This document shows, piece after piece, positions 11,007 to 22,922 of a stretch of 64,000 nt of DNA. Origin of the DNA: Entoloma clypeatum (lineage: Eukaryota > Basidiomycota > Agaricomycetes > Agaricales > Entolomataceae); contig OY751491.1 of the NCBI GenBank assembly GCA_963565915.1, positions 3,720,001 to 3,784,000 of the forward strand. Direction: 5' to 3'. Position numbers and translations under genes: made by a program. How positions within the stretch are numbered: the first letter of the stretch is position 1; every line of letters starts with the position of its first letter. Below the pieces are notes generated by a model, which searched no databases, was not told the DNA's origin, and was given only the letters and a program-made list of their open reading frames with translations.

Positions 11007-12540
11007 GGTGAGACGAATGTGGAGATGGAAGTTGATACTTGCAGTGAGAATTCAACTCGCATAGCCTTGTATCCCTGTACCTGTGGCTACAGTCGATGCG
11101 TTATGCTGTAAATGCTCCGACATCGGTCAAGAACCCTACCGACGTACCGATTCAGATCCTCGACGCAGAATTTCGCTTTTGATGATTACCTCTCCTGGAT
11201 CTTGACCGTGTGGGGTGACATGGGGAATGGCATTGATGAAGGGTGAGATAAATCTCTGGACAGAGTATGTACCTGCTCAACAGTGCTCCATCACGTGTGT
11301 GATGCGGCTTGTTCCATAACTTACTTGGCCCGTCCGACTATGTAGGTGCAGCGCCCCTCCTCTTTTGTCGATCGACCAGGAACGCAAGCTTCTTGTTCGT
11401 CACACGTGCCAGGGCAGGTCGGTCGCAGAAAAGCTGCGATACTGCGGCCACCGTTCATAGGTCAAGATGACACGAAATCAAGTCATGAAATGGGGTTGTG
11501 CCGGGCCTGAATCGGTGTACTACGTAGATTCTACGCTTTTGTGGTATGTCAGGAGAACTAAGGCTTGACTGAGAGCTCAATCCTATCGTAGCCGCATGAC
11601 TCGCATATGCCTGGTAAACCTTTGACTCGAGAGTCCATTGTGAATTCGGCGCATGCAACCCAAAACACAACGCAACGATGATTAACGAGGAAACCATCTC
11701 AGCCATTTCGATACTCCGTTGAGGACATTTCGGTAAATGCCACCACCCGGCGCATCGCCAGAGATCACTGAAATGGGTACATATGTACTGATAGGCTGGT
11801 TCAGGTCCATCAGACCTGGCAATTATTCACCATCACGCTGTACCGGCGAGAGGTCCTGCAGCTCCTGACGGCGCGGTCCAGGGGAAAATTTGCGAGCACT
11901 TCGCCTATGTTTCTTACTTGCCCCTTGGGTCCCTGTGACCCAAAAGAAGCAGGGGTAGTACTAATCACATCTAATAGGTCTGATGCACGGTCTTAGAACG
12001 AAAGTTCGTGCATTGGCTGCGATATAACAGGCTTCGGCATCCAGAATCTCCGACCGTCTCATTTCGTCCGACATACGGCCCTGCCTGGTTAGTAACCCAT
12101 ACAGTACGACCGACTTTGGTTGTGGCATTCTGCGAGATTTTTGCCGCCGACGAGCCTAGGGAGGTGTTGGGATACATACTGCCATTTGTTGCTGGACCTG
12201 GTACCTCAAACTTTCGTTTGGCCCATTTTCACCTCGCGATACCCCTGCCATCGCATAGGGGCAGGTCAAGGTCAGGTACGACACCATCTTATCTACAAAA
12301 GCCTTGGGAACTCAAGCAGCAGGTACCATTTCAGATTATCCGTGCCACGGAATGAAAACTTGGCCGCTTGTCAACTGACAGGTACATACAGTCAGTCGAG
12401 GAACATATTGAAACTCCTGTGCAAGAGAGCAGTCATGCTAGATCGAGAGGCAAGCGGAGCACAAAAAGCGGGCCTCAATGGTATATAAAGCGGGTTGAAA
12501 TCCTGCTGCAAGTATCAACTTCCATTTCCACATTACTCAC
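11007..12540. promoter_or_regulatory. Shared intergenic region of the divergent paralogs
   Basis: About 1.5 kb without a supportable gene. The short frames inside have no coding signature. Immediately upstream of both start codons lies the same leader, TGCAAGTATCAACTTCCAT followed by TCCACATT and CACC-ATGG. The inverted duplication therefore covered at least the 5' leader. Regulation of the two genes may be linked. Confidence 0.5.
12482..12490 (+). promoter_or_regulatory. TATA box of paralog B
   Basis: TATATAAAG lies about 50 bp upstream of the ATG at 12541, a normal distance for a short basidiomycete leader. No equally clear box is seen upstream of paralog A. Confidence 0.55.
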
Positions 12541-13612
12541 CATGGTATTCACCAAGACTATCTCACTCACCGCCGACTCCAACCTTGGGGGCCCCAAGAC
12601 TCAGGCGAAAGTGAACCTGCTTCTGGCCTTCAATGAGGGTGCTATTCAGTCTGATGATGCAGTACCCGCCGTCTGGAAGTACGTATACTATCCATCGCGC
12701 GAATAACTTACTGAGCCATGATTTCGGGCAGAATTGTTCCTTTCCTCCTTCGTCAGGAAGGTAGGCACATACACGGTGTCAGCTATCGTCTGCTCGCGGA
12801 ACTAACTCCGTTGCGTTTGTCAGAAACACAGACCGCTAACCCTGTATACGAGGCAAAGTAAGGATCTTTTAACTCATCAAGCTGAGCAATGCAATTTACG
12901 ACACTGGATTTCCAGCATCGGAATCACCAAGGCCGAGGTGAACGCTAAACAGGTAGTTCAACCAGGCATCACTCGGCACATTGACGTGAGTTTGAATACA
13001 CTTTCCTTGGCATATTTATTTATTGCGTATTTCCTTAAATCGCCACTCCTTAGATCGGGCAACAGACGGACCTCGAGTTAAAGGAAGGAACGCCTACCTT
13101 CGCCGTGAGCATATAGACTATATTTCTTCTGCGCGATGTTCATTTCGTACCGAGCACAGAAGCCCACCAATGATTTCACGAAGGAAAGATTTGCAGTCAA
13201 TAACAAGCTCGACAGCCTTCCAACCGTCGCTGCTGGTGCGTGCAGTTGTCATAATCACACTTTCTCCCTCCTGAATTCTGCTCAGGCCTCTACAATGCGA
13301 AAGGCAAATTGAACGTCATTTCCGTATGGCAAGAAGTACCGTATGGCAATCCCTTTCTTTCCTTCTAGTCAGAGTAATCAATCTTGACATCTCTGGCTCC
13401 ATAGGAACCAGTCAACCGTGGACGTCGGGTTCACTCCAGTACTCTCGATCTATGCTGCTTCCCACTACGTTGAGAGCCAGTTAATGCCGGGCCATGTTGA
13501 TTCCCTTCTCTGGCGCGGAGACCTCAACGATGAGACCCTGCCGGACACTGTCGAATTTGACCTCAAATGGGATGGCAAGAACAACAATTATATCCTCGCG
13601 CGCACGAACTGA
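12541..13612 (+). CDS. Unrecognised intron-rich protein, paralog B
   Basis: Eight exons can be joined with consensus introns: about 12541-12678, 12732-12760, 12824-12857, 12916-12985, 13054-13104, 13160-13235, 13286-13340 and 13405-13612. The product is about 217 residues, beginning MVFTKTISLTADSNLGGPK and ending WDGKNNNYILARTN. Inner segments include IGITKAEVNAKQVVQPGIT, KPTNDFTKERFAVNNKLDSL and STVDVGFTPVLSIYAASHYV. There is no signal peptide. Composition and many short beta-like segments suggest a small globular protein, but this is inference. It is the intact-looking partner of paralog A. The family is not recognised. Confidence 0.8.
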
Positions 13613-14350
13613 TTGATAGGTGGCGTGTGCATGGCGGTTGGCGTTGTATTTCTCAATTGGACTACTCGGGGGTTTTTTTTTATTCATGTACTGTATTGTG
13701 GATTGTACTGCCCTGAAGTTTTGACTTGATATGAAGTTCTGTATCTGAATCCAAATTATCGTTTGTTTTATGCGGCGGGAAGAAGTCAAAAGCTCAGCAC
13801 ACATCGTCAATGCAGCACTGGGGTATCCTAAGGAGTGTGGGCGAGGTACGAGAAACGAAGTGAACAGCCTGGATTGATGATGATCGTGTCTGCAACACGC
13901 TATCTACTGCGTCTACCGGAGATGGCTTTTTCAGGGATAGTTCTATGCAGTGAATGGCGTTACTTATATCCTCTCAGCCGAAAACCCGCGTGCCACCAAA
14001 CTCCAACTTGACTCGGGAGCCTTACGCAGCGTCGCCCCCCTAGAACTTCATTGGGTGACACCATGTAACCATGTTCAAGAAAGCGAGAGCCAGACAGACG
14101 GTTTGGACAATCCTTTGTTTGACGTTCATTTGACAGATAGTTCTGCAAACTTGTTGAAGAGCATTAGAATGATCATGACAATTTTATAACAATGATCTAT
14201 ACAGGTTTTAGAGCCTCTTTAAAAAAACCTATCAGGACGGCGACTATCCAGCCTTCAAGTGTTCCAGTATGAGGCTAAAGGAGGATGAAGATGCGAGCTT
14301 CAATAGTTTTTTGACGAGAGCCGACGATATATATACAGCTTGGGCTAAAA
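13613..14350. other. Intergenic, no gene seen
   Basis: Between the convergent 3' ends of paralog B and the MaoC gene. It holds a T9 run near 13672 and two short frames without coding character. Both genes' 3' untranslated regions should lie here. Confidence 0.5.
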
Positions 14351-15741
14351 CTACAATTTTGCCTGGTTTGACTTTTTGACATATGCGATACCGTTCCCCA
14401 AAACGACCTTGACAACTATTGAGAATCACACACAAAACAGAGAGTATACATTCTCACCTTGCCCGTATTTAGGTTTTTAGTAACAAATGCCACCTCGGTC
14501 GTCCCAGCAGGCCCTGGTCCAACCTCCCACACCTCCGTCTCCAGCGCATCTCCCGGCTTAACGGGAGCAGTGAACTTCACACCGAAGAACTTCAACGACA
14601 AAGGATCATTGTTCCCCACAGCTTTGATGATGGCGCGCGCTGCGAAACCAAAGGTCCCTAGGCCATGGAGGATCACGCCGCCGAAACCAGCGGCTTTGCC
14701 GATTCTGGGATCTGAGGCAATGTCAAGCAACGAAGATGGTCATCGAAGAGGCAGAAGAACGGACCGATGTGGAGAGGGTTGTAGTCGCCGCTCAGCCGGA
14801 AAATAGTGGCTTGCTCGGGCGTGGTTTTGTCTTGGACGACCCAATCCGGCTTGCGGTCAGGTACGGGTTTAGCTTGCGGGGGCCCAGCGATGAACTTGGA
14901 AACTTTCTGGCCGGTGGCTTTAGCACCGAGATGGAATGTGGAGCTCTGCGTTGCATGAAGTTTTCAGATTTTGAGCATGGCAAGGGTCGGAGCTCACGTA
15001 TAGTTTGGCGTAGGGCGTACCCTTTGGGTCTACCAACAGATTCTCGAGCGTTGTGACAACGCCGCTCTCTGAAGAATCATATTGAAGATTGCGAAACAGG
15101 GGAAATTAGTTCAAACGACGTACTATTCTCAACGACGCCTACATATCTCGACGTCCATACCCAGCCCGATCCGCTGACCAGTGGTAGTGGCTTCAATATT
15201 TCGATAGACTGAGTGGCATGAACCTATAACGAAGAATCGAGATTTGCAGTGTTAGTTGAGATTCAAAGAGTAAAAGTGATATATATATATTATCGGACGT
15301 ACCACCCGATTTGGGTCCACGGCAGGCATCGTTGGCACAGGTTTGCCTTTCAGTCGTTCAGAGAACAGGTTTATATCCTGGTCATCGCCCTTCAATTGGA
15401 GAACCACAGGATATGTTGGAATCGCCGAAAAGTTTTTGTCTACCCTCTCCGACGGTCAGAGGAAGGGCTTGCTGAAGAATCCAAGGCGGCTCACCAAGCT
15501 CTGTAGACAAATACTAATAAGCCCTCAGAGACGCAGACCTCTTGAAACTTACCATAGACAAACGAAAAATCGTCGTTCTTCGCGCCAACGCCGACAGCGT
15601 AGGTGAGAAGATCTCTCTTGTTCCATGACACCTACGATGAGTTCGTGGCGGTTGGGGGAGGAATGACCATCATTATGTCGTTTTACCTACCGGTCGGTCA
15701 GGAAGCTTATAGCCAACAACTTGAGAAAGATCCGCAGACAT
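14351..15741 (-). CDS. Peroxisomal-type MaoC (R)-specific enoyl-CoA hydratase
   Basis: A stand-alone relative of the hydratase-2 part of the fungal multifunctional beta-oxidation enzyme (Fox2/Mfe2), which hydrates trans-2-enoyl-CoA to (3R)-hydroxyacyl-CoA. The start MSADLSQVVGYKLPDRPVSW is followed by NKRDLLTYAVGVGAKNDDF, typical of the N-terminal hot-dog half. The C-terminal half carries the hydratase-2 signature FRLSGDYNPLHID with the catalytic Asp and His, then GGVILHGLGTFGFAARAI. About six introns are needed. The last splice (acceptor just before GTCGTTTTGG near 14412) gives a C-terminus ending SNQAKL, a type-1 peroxisomal targeting signal. The short frame at 14244-14435 is a read-through of that intron in another phase. 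Substrate range cannot be inferred. Confidence 0.88.
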
Positions 15742-16123
15742 GATATTGAGGAGGAAGGGACAAGTTGAAGCTGAAGTTTCGACTCGGAGGTATAGTGGTC
15801 TCTTATCACGCGACAACCGGTAATCCGGGTTTTCGCTTCCGACGCAGTCCACAACAAAGTTCTCGTCTGGAGCCAACTGAACCAAACCCACAAGATGGCC
15901 AGCGCCGCCTGAATGAACGCAACATACGCATAGAAGAGACATGAACATTCTTTGGAGCCCAGTATATGCGAAGATTTTCTAAATCATCGAAAGACAAGGG
16001 CAACGCCGACAACGATATCGGCGAAGTGATAGCCAGACGTACTAGAATGTCTCTCTCGCAGCGATGGAAGTTTGGATATGTTGCATGCAAATGTCGATTC
16101 GGAATACCGAATACTGGACGAGT

Positions 16124-16562
16124 CTAATATGCAACAACACATTTCCGTAATAGCCCATCACGGTATTCTGCAGCTGACTCGTCCGATAGCACACGAATAC
16201 TCTCGCGCTCCCTGAGTATGTCATCGAGATGTTCAGCCATACCAGCCATATGAACCACTTTGGCAATAGCAGCATGAAAAGCAAGGTAGTGGGGATTAGG
16301 AAGTGGGAGCGTCCCTGGACTGGAGGAGGTAAAGGTTACTTCGGTACCATCGGGAGCCACGATGCGTTGTGAAGCTGTCCAAAATGAACTCACATACCAT
16401 CTCCCAGAATGTACTCACTTGACTTCGATGCACGAAGCTATTGAGTAGGACATCTGCCTTCATATCCATGACTGCCTCGCAAGCCTTCCTGTTACAAAAT
16501 CCAATCGTCCAAGGTATTTTAGAATTTGGAATGTTTCCATCATTGCAGGAGACGGTGTGCAC
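16124..16562 (-). pseudogene. Remnant of an HNH-type protein (C-terminal part)
   Basis: Two minus-strand segments join through a consensus intron: one with KADVLLNSFVHRSQ, then ASQRIVAPDGTEVTF and LPLPNPHYLAFHAAIAKVVH to DDILRERESIRVLSDES. This tail resembles the C-terminal part of fungal HNH-domain proteins common in Agaricomycetes. No HNH motif is present between this fragment and the Cyp40 start at 16703, so I read it as truncated. It could also be the end of a gene with unrecognised upstream exons. Confidence 0.45.
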
Positions 16563-16702
16563 TGTCAGTCTCCTTGCAGCGCCAAGCGAAAATCAGATCT
16601 ATCTAAAAATAACCAAGATCAGCAGGATTCTAGCACATTCCAGGGCGTCAAGATCTCACATTATAAGCTCCTCGCCCCCTCGTCTCACGAAAAGTGACCA
16701 CA

Positions 16703-18255
16703 ATGAGCACGTCTGAACGCCCCGTCACCTATTTTGACATCACCATCGGCGATAAACCAATCGGAAGGATCGTCTTCTCGCTTTACAGCGATCTCGTTCC
16801 CAAAACCGCAGAGAACTTCCGTGAGTTCCTCAAAATCATCCCCGAGACCTTCCCGCTCACCTCAAGATGCGCATACAGGGGCACTATGCACAGGAGAGAA
16901 GGGCGTCGGCAACTCAGGGAAACCTTTGTGGTTCAAGGGCTCCGGATTCCACAGAGTGATCAAGGGGTGAGTCCGGACCCAAACATCCTCCATCGTATTT
17001 GCGACGAAAAAGCGTCGAGCGAACGTTGCCATCTCTCGCAGATTCATGTGCCAGGGTGGCGACTTCACGGCTGGAAATGGTACTTTTTTCCTGAAGCGTG
17101 GACTCTCAAGTCGAAGACGCTGCTCACTAAGCATCCCATCTCTTTTTCACAGGGACTGGAGGTGAATCGATTTACGGAGAAAAGTTTGAAGATGAGGCAT
17201 TCCCTGCGAAACATACAAAACCTTTCCTTTTGTCGATGGTATACTTTGATGCATTTGCTATTCAATTTGGAACTAGCTTTTTGACGACACTGATCCTAGG
17301 CAAACGCAGGCCCCAACACGAATGGATCACAATTCTTCATCACCGTCGCAGCCACAGCCCACTTGGATGGCAAGCACGTAGTATTCGGAGAGGTCATCAA
17401 AGGAAAATCCATCGGTACGTCTCCCCACTACCCACCACTGCATGCTTAACCTCCATCTGTACAGTTCGTCAAATCGAAAACTACCCAACCTCAAGCGGAG
17501 ACGTCCCGTCATCGCCCATCGTCATCGCCGACTGCGGTGTCCTTGCTCTCGACGATCCATCCTTGGTTGAGAGCGCTGCCGCTGACGGCGACTCCTTTGA
17601 AGACTATCCTGACGACGAAGACCGCGACGTGCAGAAGCCTGAAGTTGCCTTGGACATTGCCAAAACCGTCCGCGAGGTTGGGAATAAACTGTTCAAGGAA
17701 GGAAAGATTACTCAGGCCCTCGACAAATACCAAAGTACGTGTCACAATGAACATACAACTCCCGCTTTACCAACTGATCGCGTGATCCTCAGAATCCATT
17801 CGGTATCTTGACGTCCACCCTGTCCTGCCTGAAAACTCCCCTCCGGAGCTTGAGGATTCCTATCAAGCCCTCCTTGCACCACTGCTGCTTAACTCTGCCC
17901 TCGCCGCAATCCGTGCCCAACCGACGTCGTCCGAGAATGCCAATATTGCTATCAAGAACACGACTCGTGCTCTTGATAATTTAGAACTGAACCCCGCTGA
18001 CAAAGGTACAGTCCTTACCCCATAATAATGAAGTTGACCTAACAATACCATCACTCTTCAGCAAAGGCACTCTATCGACGTGCTCTGGCGCGCAGCATTT
18101 TGAAGGACGATCAGGAGGCGGAGAAAGACCTTGTAGAGGCTAGCAAGATCGTTCCTGATGATGCGGCCATTTCAGGAGAACTTGCAAAGGTTAAAGATCG
18201 AAAAAAGGAGAAGCGCGACAAGGAGAGAAAGGCATACAAGAAATTGTTTGCTTGA
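16703..18255 (+). CDS. Cyclophilin 40-type peptidyl-prolyl isomerase
   Basis: An Hsp90 co-chaperone of the Cyp40/Cpr6 family that catalyses cis-trans isomerisation of X-Pro bonds. The N-terminal cyclophilin domain reads [20 protein letters not shown], then [24 protein letters not shown] and NGSQFFIT, so the active-site Arg and Gln and the GSQFF box are kept. The C-terminal half is helical with TPR-like units ([40 protein letters not shown]) and ends in a charged tail, [20 protein letters not shown]. The ATG at 16703 is preferred over an in-frame GTG nine bases upstream. At least seven introns are present. Length and domain order fit the family and nothing looks broken. Confidence 0.93.
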
Positions 18256-18364
18256 TAGCGTTATATACACGTGTACAACAGGAATCAAAAGGAAATAAAG
18301 ACGCAAAGAATTGAACGTTCTATTTTAGTGATACAAGCCATGAGTTGCATCCGAATTCATCAAT

Positions 18365-21300
18365 CTAAGTCATGAAATACAGCAAGAAGTTTCGTTTGCC
18401 AAGTGGAGAGACATGAGCATGCGGCGAATCGGGATCGTCACGGAGTAGTACAGGAGCCAAAGCCGTCGCTGGAATCAAAGTGTCAAAAGTTTTTATGAAT
18501 TCATGTAAAACTGTCAAGGAAATCATACCGATTCTTTTCGCCTTCTCCGACGGATTATCACTCGGGAAAGAGGAGCACATATAATGTAGGAAGGCGGTGA
18601 CGGAGATCCAGACCTAGAGGGGAGAATCAGAGGCATCGAAGAACCTATGCAGACCATCAACTCACATTGACTGAGACGGGAGGAAACTGATCCAGTAACT
18701 GCGACAAAGAAAATAATATCAGCCACCAACTAACTTGTTGCAATCCCAAGGAACGTGCCTCAAAGGCTTCATCCCTGCTCGTCATCTGAACACATTTCGA
18801 ATGTAGATCCTCAGGTACGACAGGTTCAGGTAATGAATCCAAGAGACGTAACAGTGTGGCTGCGAATGCGACCACGATCTTGGGATCGGCATCTTGCGAA
18901 GTGAAAGGGAATTCTTCCCCAGTATCCAAGCACTGAAAGGGACACCCACTAAAGCGAGAGTACTAACAATATACCGCCACAGAGGCTCACCTCTCGGACA
19001 CTGTCTATCACAGCTTCATCCACCACCGACGTGAACAAGCCATCCTGCACGTAAAGATCAGTTATCACTGCAACAACTTCCCAGTTCGAGAATCTCACAA
19101 TATCGGTATCCGCAGACATCAACCAGTTCACGAGCCTCATCACTTCTCTCGGCGCATTCAGTGGATTCCGGTCTTGACCCACATCGCGCAGCGTTTCGCA
19201 ACTAACGGACCGTATAGGACCGGGAAGTCTCGTCAATACCGACAGTGGATTGGTGAAGCATGTAGGCTCTGATGACGGAGGATATCAATTCTAAATCGTC
19301 CATAGATGCGCAAGACACATACGGTATTTCCCAATAACCGTCAGAAAATGGTCCTTTCCCGTTATCGTTCGCAAAATGAGGGTCGCGGCCAAGTCTCTTG
19401 TCGTTAGGTTCAGCTCCGAAGCAGAGGTGTTGTCCACATATGCCGTGATAGTCAAGTTAACAACTTCGTCAGGGAGCATCAAGGCCTGTCCAGGTTCATT
19501 GTTATAGAGGGGAGGAGCGGGATCCGATTATGAAGTACTGACATGCATGGGCTCAATGCGAAGCCATGTAGGATCTGATGGAGAATAAGTAGATGTCAAA
19601 AGATCTTCCTTCGCAACATACGAATTTCGGAATCCAGATCGATGGGGACAAAACGATATGCACAAGGAATCTGTATTTCGGTTTGGCAGATTATCGTCAA
19701 GATGGAACGTGCCCCACCTTTCCAGGGTTTTGCAGACTGATAGTTTGCGATACTGGGCGATTATACCTGGAGAATAATGTGATGAACAACCAAAGAATAG
19801 CTCGAAAATGGTATACCGTCGCTCACGAAACAATTCCTAGATCTACAGTGGTACTCTCCAGCTTCAGGTTGGCTCTGTCTGACGAGACAAACAAGTCGAC
19901 AGATTTATACAACTTTCGAGCCGTCTCGTTCTGCAGATTCTTGTCGAACACCTGTACCTATCCGGGCCACGGGGTGTCAGAAATATCTGAACTTGCCTGA
20001 GCAATGCGCGTTAAACACTTACATCGACAAAGAAGTCCGCCGAAACAGGTCGGTGGTCACTCATCGTGATTTGCCGATGGCCGGTGTAGGTCAGTTGTCG
20101 AATCTCGACACTGGGTCCAATCATGTGTAAGATACGGTCTGTCCAGGCAGGTTTCCGTCTGTCGGTTGTTATCAGCTGGGAAGTCCATGTCGAAAAGAAA
20201 GGACCAACTTCATGTCATAACCCAGTCCATCGACAGCAATTACATTATTGAAGCGATATGTTCTGAGAGGAGTGGATGAGAAATGGCACATCACTCGCAT
20301 ACAGGGAAGGCGAAACCTACGGGAGGTGAGTAATCGGATGCTCCGAGAACCCATCGAAAGCTTTTTTATTGTGAATCGCCTTTTTGAGCTGTACGTAGGA
20401 TTTGTCTTCCACAATGAGCTGCAATTAAGATTTGGCGTATCAAATAACGTACCTGGTCAAACTTCAAAAGAAGGTTCAAGTCATCTACAGGTCTTTCAGA
20501 GCTTAGAACTGTGCGGATGTCGGAATCTGATAAGTCGATACGATAATTCAAGTCTGAGGACGTTGAGAATGTCAAACCTTGAAAACAATAACAAAAGGTT
20601 GAACTCACCACCCTATAGAATCGTTATGAACCAAATTGTAAGCAATGACGGGGGAAGGAAATAAATGAGCACCATCCAAAAGAGTACATCGCTCTCATAA
20701 ACCGTGAGGGGAAGCGGGGCAGGGCCAGTTGGATCCAGAATATCCGAGAAGAACTGCAACTTCTTGGAAAGATCCTGAAAGTCAGAATTGCGCTTCTCGT
20801 ACATCTCGTCAAAGGCGGCCAGATGAGAGTTGATGAACGTGAGAGTGGTTGCGCCAGGCTCCCAATCTTTGTCGTCCGCGTGAGGTGTCAAAGTGAGTTG
20901 GACGCCGGTCCCGCCTTTGTTTCCCTATATTGCGTGTGGAGCACTCTTAGATATCTCATTATCACCGAGAGTCAAGTTATGTACCATGACACCAAGTATA
21001 CCGGCGGCAGCGACACAAGTACGGATGTTGTCAAAACAAGAACTTAGGGTCTTCTTCACGATGACAACGATGAGCATCCCAACAAGCTGCTTTGAGACTA
21101 GCTGAAACAGGTGTCAGACCTTCATGTCTGATCGTTGAGGGGAAATGAACCTTTTGGTACGAGGTTGCTCTTTCTCCCAAGGCAGCAAATACTGCGCGAC
21201 ACCAAGCATCTTCCCTGGAAGTGTTCGTTGAGTAAATCAAAGCCTCCGTTGATAAATCTAGTTCTTGAAATCCCAACACGAGCATATCGGGGTGCGGATC

Positions 21301-22750
21301 CGAGTCCAGATGAGTTATCTCGTGAACGCCGTTCGTTGCATCACCTGGAGGAAGAAGGTCGGCTTCGCTAGTGCCACAATGACCCTTGACGATTTCTTCG
21401 GAAGACAGAGACGTAACTTTTCCGGTTGGAGGGATCGATGTATGCGTCATGCCGCCAACCCAGGTCGATAGGTCTTGAGAGGGCATCTTGCCGTTCACAT
21501 TGAATGTCCCAAGCCGGATTTTCAGTCTTCTTCGGCCTTTCTGCGAGCTTTCACGGGTTTTCTGCCGCACCCAATCATGTTTTATTAGTTGAAGGTCAGC
21601 AGTATCGTCTCCCGACGTTCCAGCACTCGCAGGTGAAAACCGAGTATACAATGGCTGATTCAAGACACGCAGATCTTGAGGGAAGATGCCGACTGTTTAG
21701 AAATACAGATTCAGCTTTTTGTGACATAGATTTTGCCGAACCACATACACATCGGCGGTAGGCCATGTTTTGAGATGTAAGGTAGTAGCCACCGGAATCC
21801 CACCTCATCGGACGATGCTTTGTAGCCCACGGAAAGGGCTGGATTTGGTCAGTTCTATTGGAAGTGAGAAATGGCGAAACATCTGTACCATGTCTTTCCT
21901 CTAATTCTTTGCATTCCCGCGACATGGCGCGCACTTCTTCAACGTTTTGCGTGAAAAAGTTCAGCGAACCCGTGTAGCTTTCAGGACCCAAGTCCAGGCC
22001 ATGCATAGATTTGATGGTGAGAGTGAAGCCTTATCCCAAAGTCAAGACAAGCGCAAGTACACCTCGTGGTCGGGCGATGTACCTGTACTACCATTCGCAC
22101 CTTGATTTGCAACAGACGGGACACCTGGGTCGGGAACTGGAAGGTCCATTTGGGCGATTGAGATTGAAAAGTTCTGCGTAACCGGGAATATATGCTCTAT
22201 GTTGGGTTCGTTTGAGGTCCCACTGCATACAAAGACACTGAGATATACGCGTTAGCCTGATTGTTTTGCCCTAAACCAGGGTAATATGAGGCGTATATGC
22301 GGCCCCTTGCCTTCGGGATGGCAGGTGCCGCGCATAGGACAAAAGTTCCTCCGGGAGTACGCAGAACGGACATACCTGCCCTCCTGATGTACACCCCAAT
22401 CGTCCCTGTGGGAAACCACAACCAAAACCTTTTTGTTTCGCGCATCTTCAAGGCCTTCGTTGTTGTCAACTCTCTCACCGGGACGAAGAAGCAGCGCTTC
22501 GAAGACAACCTTGAGCTCTTCTGAGGAGCGTAAAATCGCCCGAACGGCAGTTTCCACGTCCTTCATGAGCCAGAGCACTCGGATGTGCGATAATCGGCGC
22601 TGCGGTTCCAATCTGGGATAAAACCTCAATCACTGCAATGCTGGCACGATCGGCACATGCCGAGACAAGCAATTTCAGGCACTTCCCCTTCCCCACATTT
22701 TTCGCCAGTCGTGTGCCGAGGCTTGGGCTGGCTCGGGTTCGAGTCGTCAT
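18365..22750 (-). CDS. OCRL/INPP5B-like inositol polyphosphate 5-phosphatase with RhoGAP domain
   Basis: Removes the 5-phosphate from phosphoinositides such as PI(4,5)P2 on endosomal and Golgi membranes. The N-terminal region (22.2-22.7 kb) looks PH-like. The catalytic domain starts near 21.6 kb: IRLGTFNVNGKMPSQDL, PDMLVLGFQELDL, LTFINSHLAAF, FWMGDLNYRID, RKPAWTDRILHMIG, TMSDHRPVSADFF. The Mg- and phosphate-binding residues of the family are present. An ASH-like linker follows, then a RhoGAP-like C-terminus (FAATLLRLLDSLPEPVVPED; LHYMCSSFPSDN) ending at 18365. Joining FWM to DLNYRI requires a 4-nt microexon at 20609-20612. More than 20 short introns are likely. The start is uncertain: an ATG at 22750 or 22780, or a further exon. 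Confidence 0.87.
20609..20612 (-). other. Predicted 4-nt microexon (GGTG) of the inositol 5-phosphatase
   Basis: The minus strand reads ...CTATAG|GGTG|GTGAGTTC... . The upstream exon ends TTTTGGATG before GTGCTC, and the downstream exon begins ACTTGAATTATCG after CCTCAG. Only inclusion of GGTG gives FWMGDLNYRI, the invariant motif of the enzyme family. Confidence 0.75.
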
Positions 22751-22874
22751 TGCAGAATTGGACCGAGGATCATTTGGCACCCAGGCCTAGGGAGCATGGA
22801 ATAGTCTAGAATGTATGAAGCCTTTATATAGATTTTGTAATTGAAAGAGCGGCAGCCTTCAAAATCGCAGAAAC

Positions 22875-22882
22875 TATATAAA
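22875..22882 (+). promoter_or_regulatory. TATA box of the SERBP1/HABP4-type gene
   Basis: TATATAAA about 41-48 bp upstream of the ATG at 22923. A CAACACAACACC-rich leader follows, of the kind seen on highly expressed fungal genes. Confidence 0.6.
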
Positions 22883-22922
22883 CCCTCTCAACACAACACC
22901 AACACCTTACCTACCATACATC

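Noticed and set aside
12008..12706. Plus-strand frames upstream of paralog B
   Set aside because: No splice pattern or motif. They overlap the promoter, and one simply reads into exon 1 of paralog B.
14736..15606. Plus-strand frames over the MaoC gene
   Set aside because: They are antisense to exons that spell out the hydratase signature.
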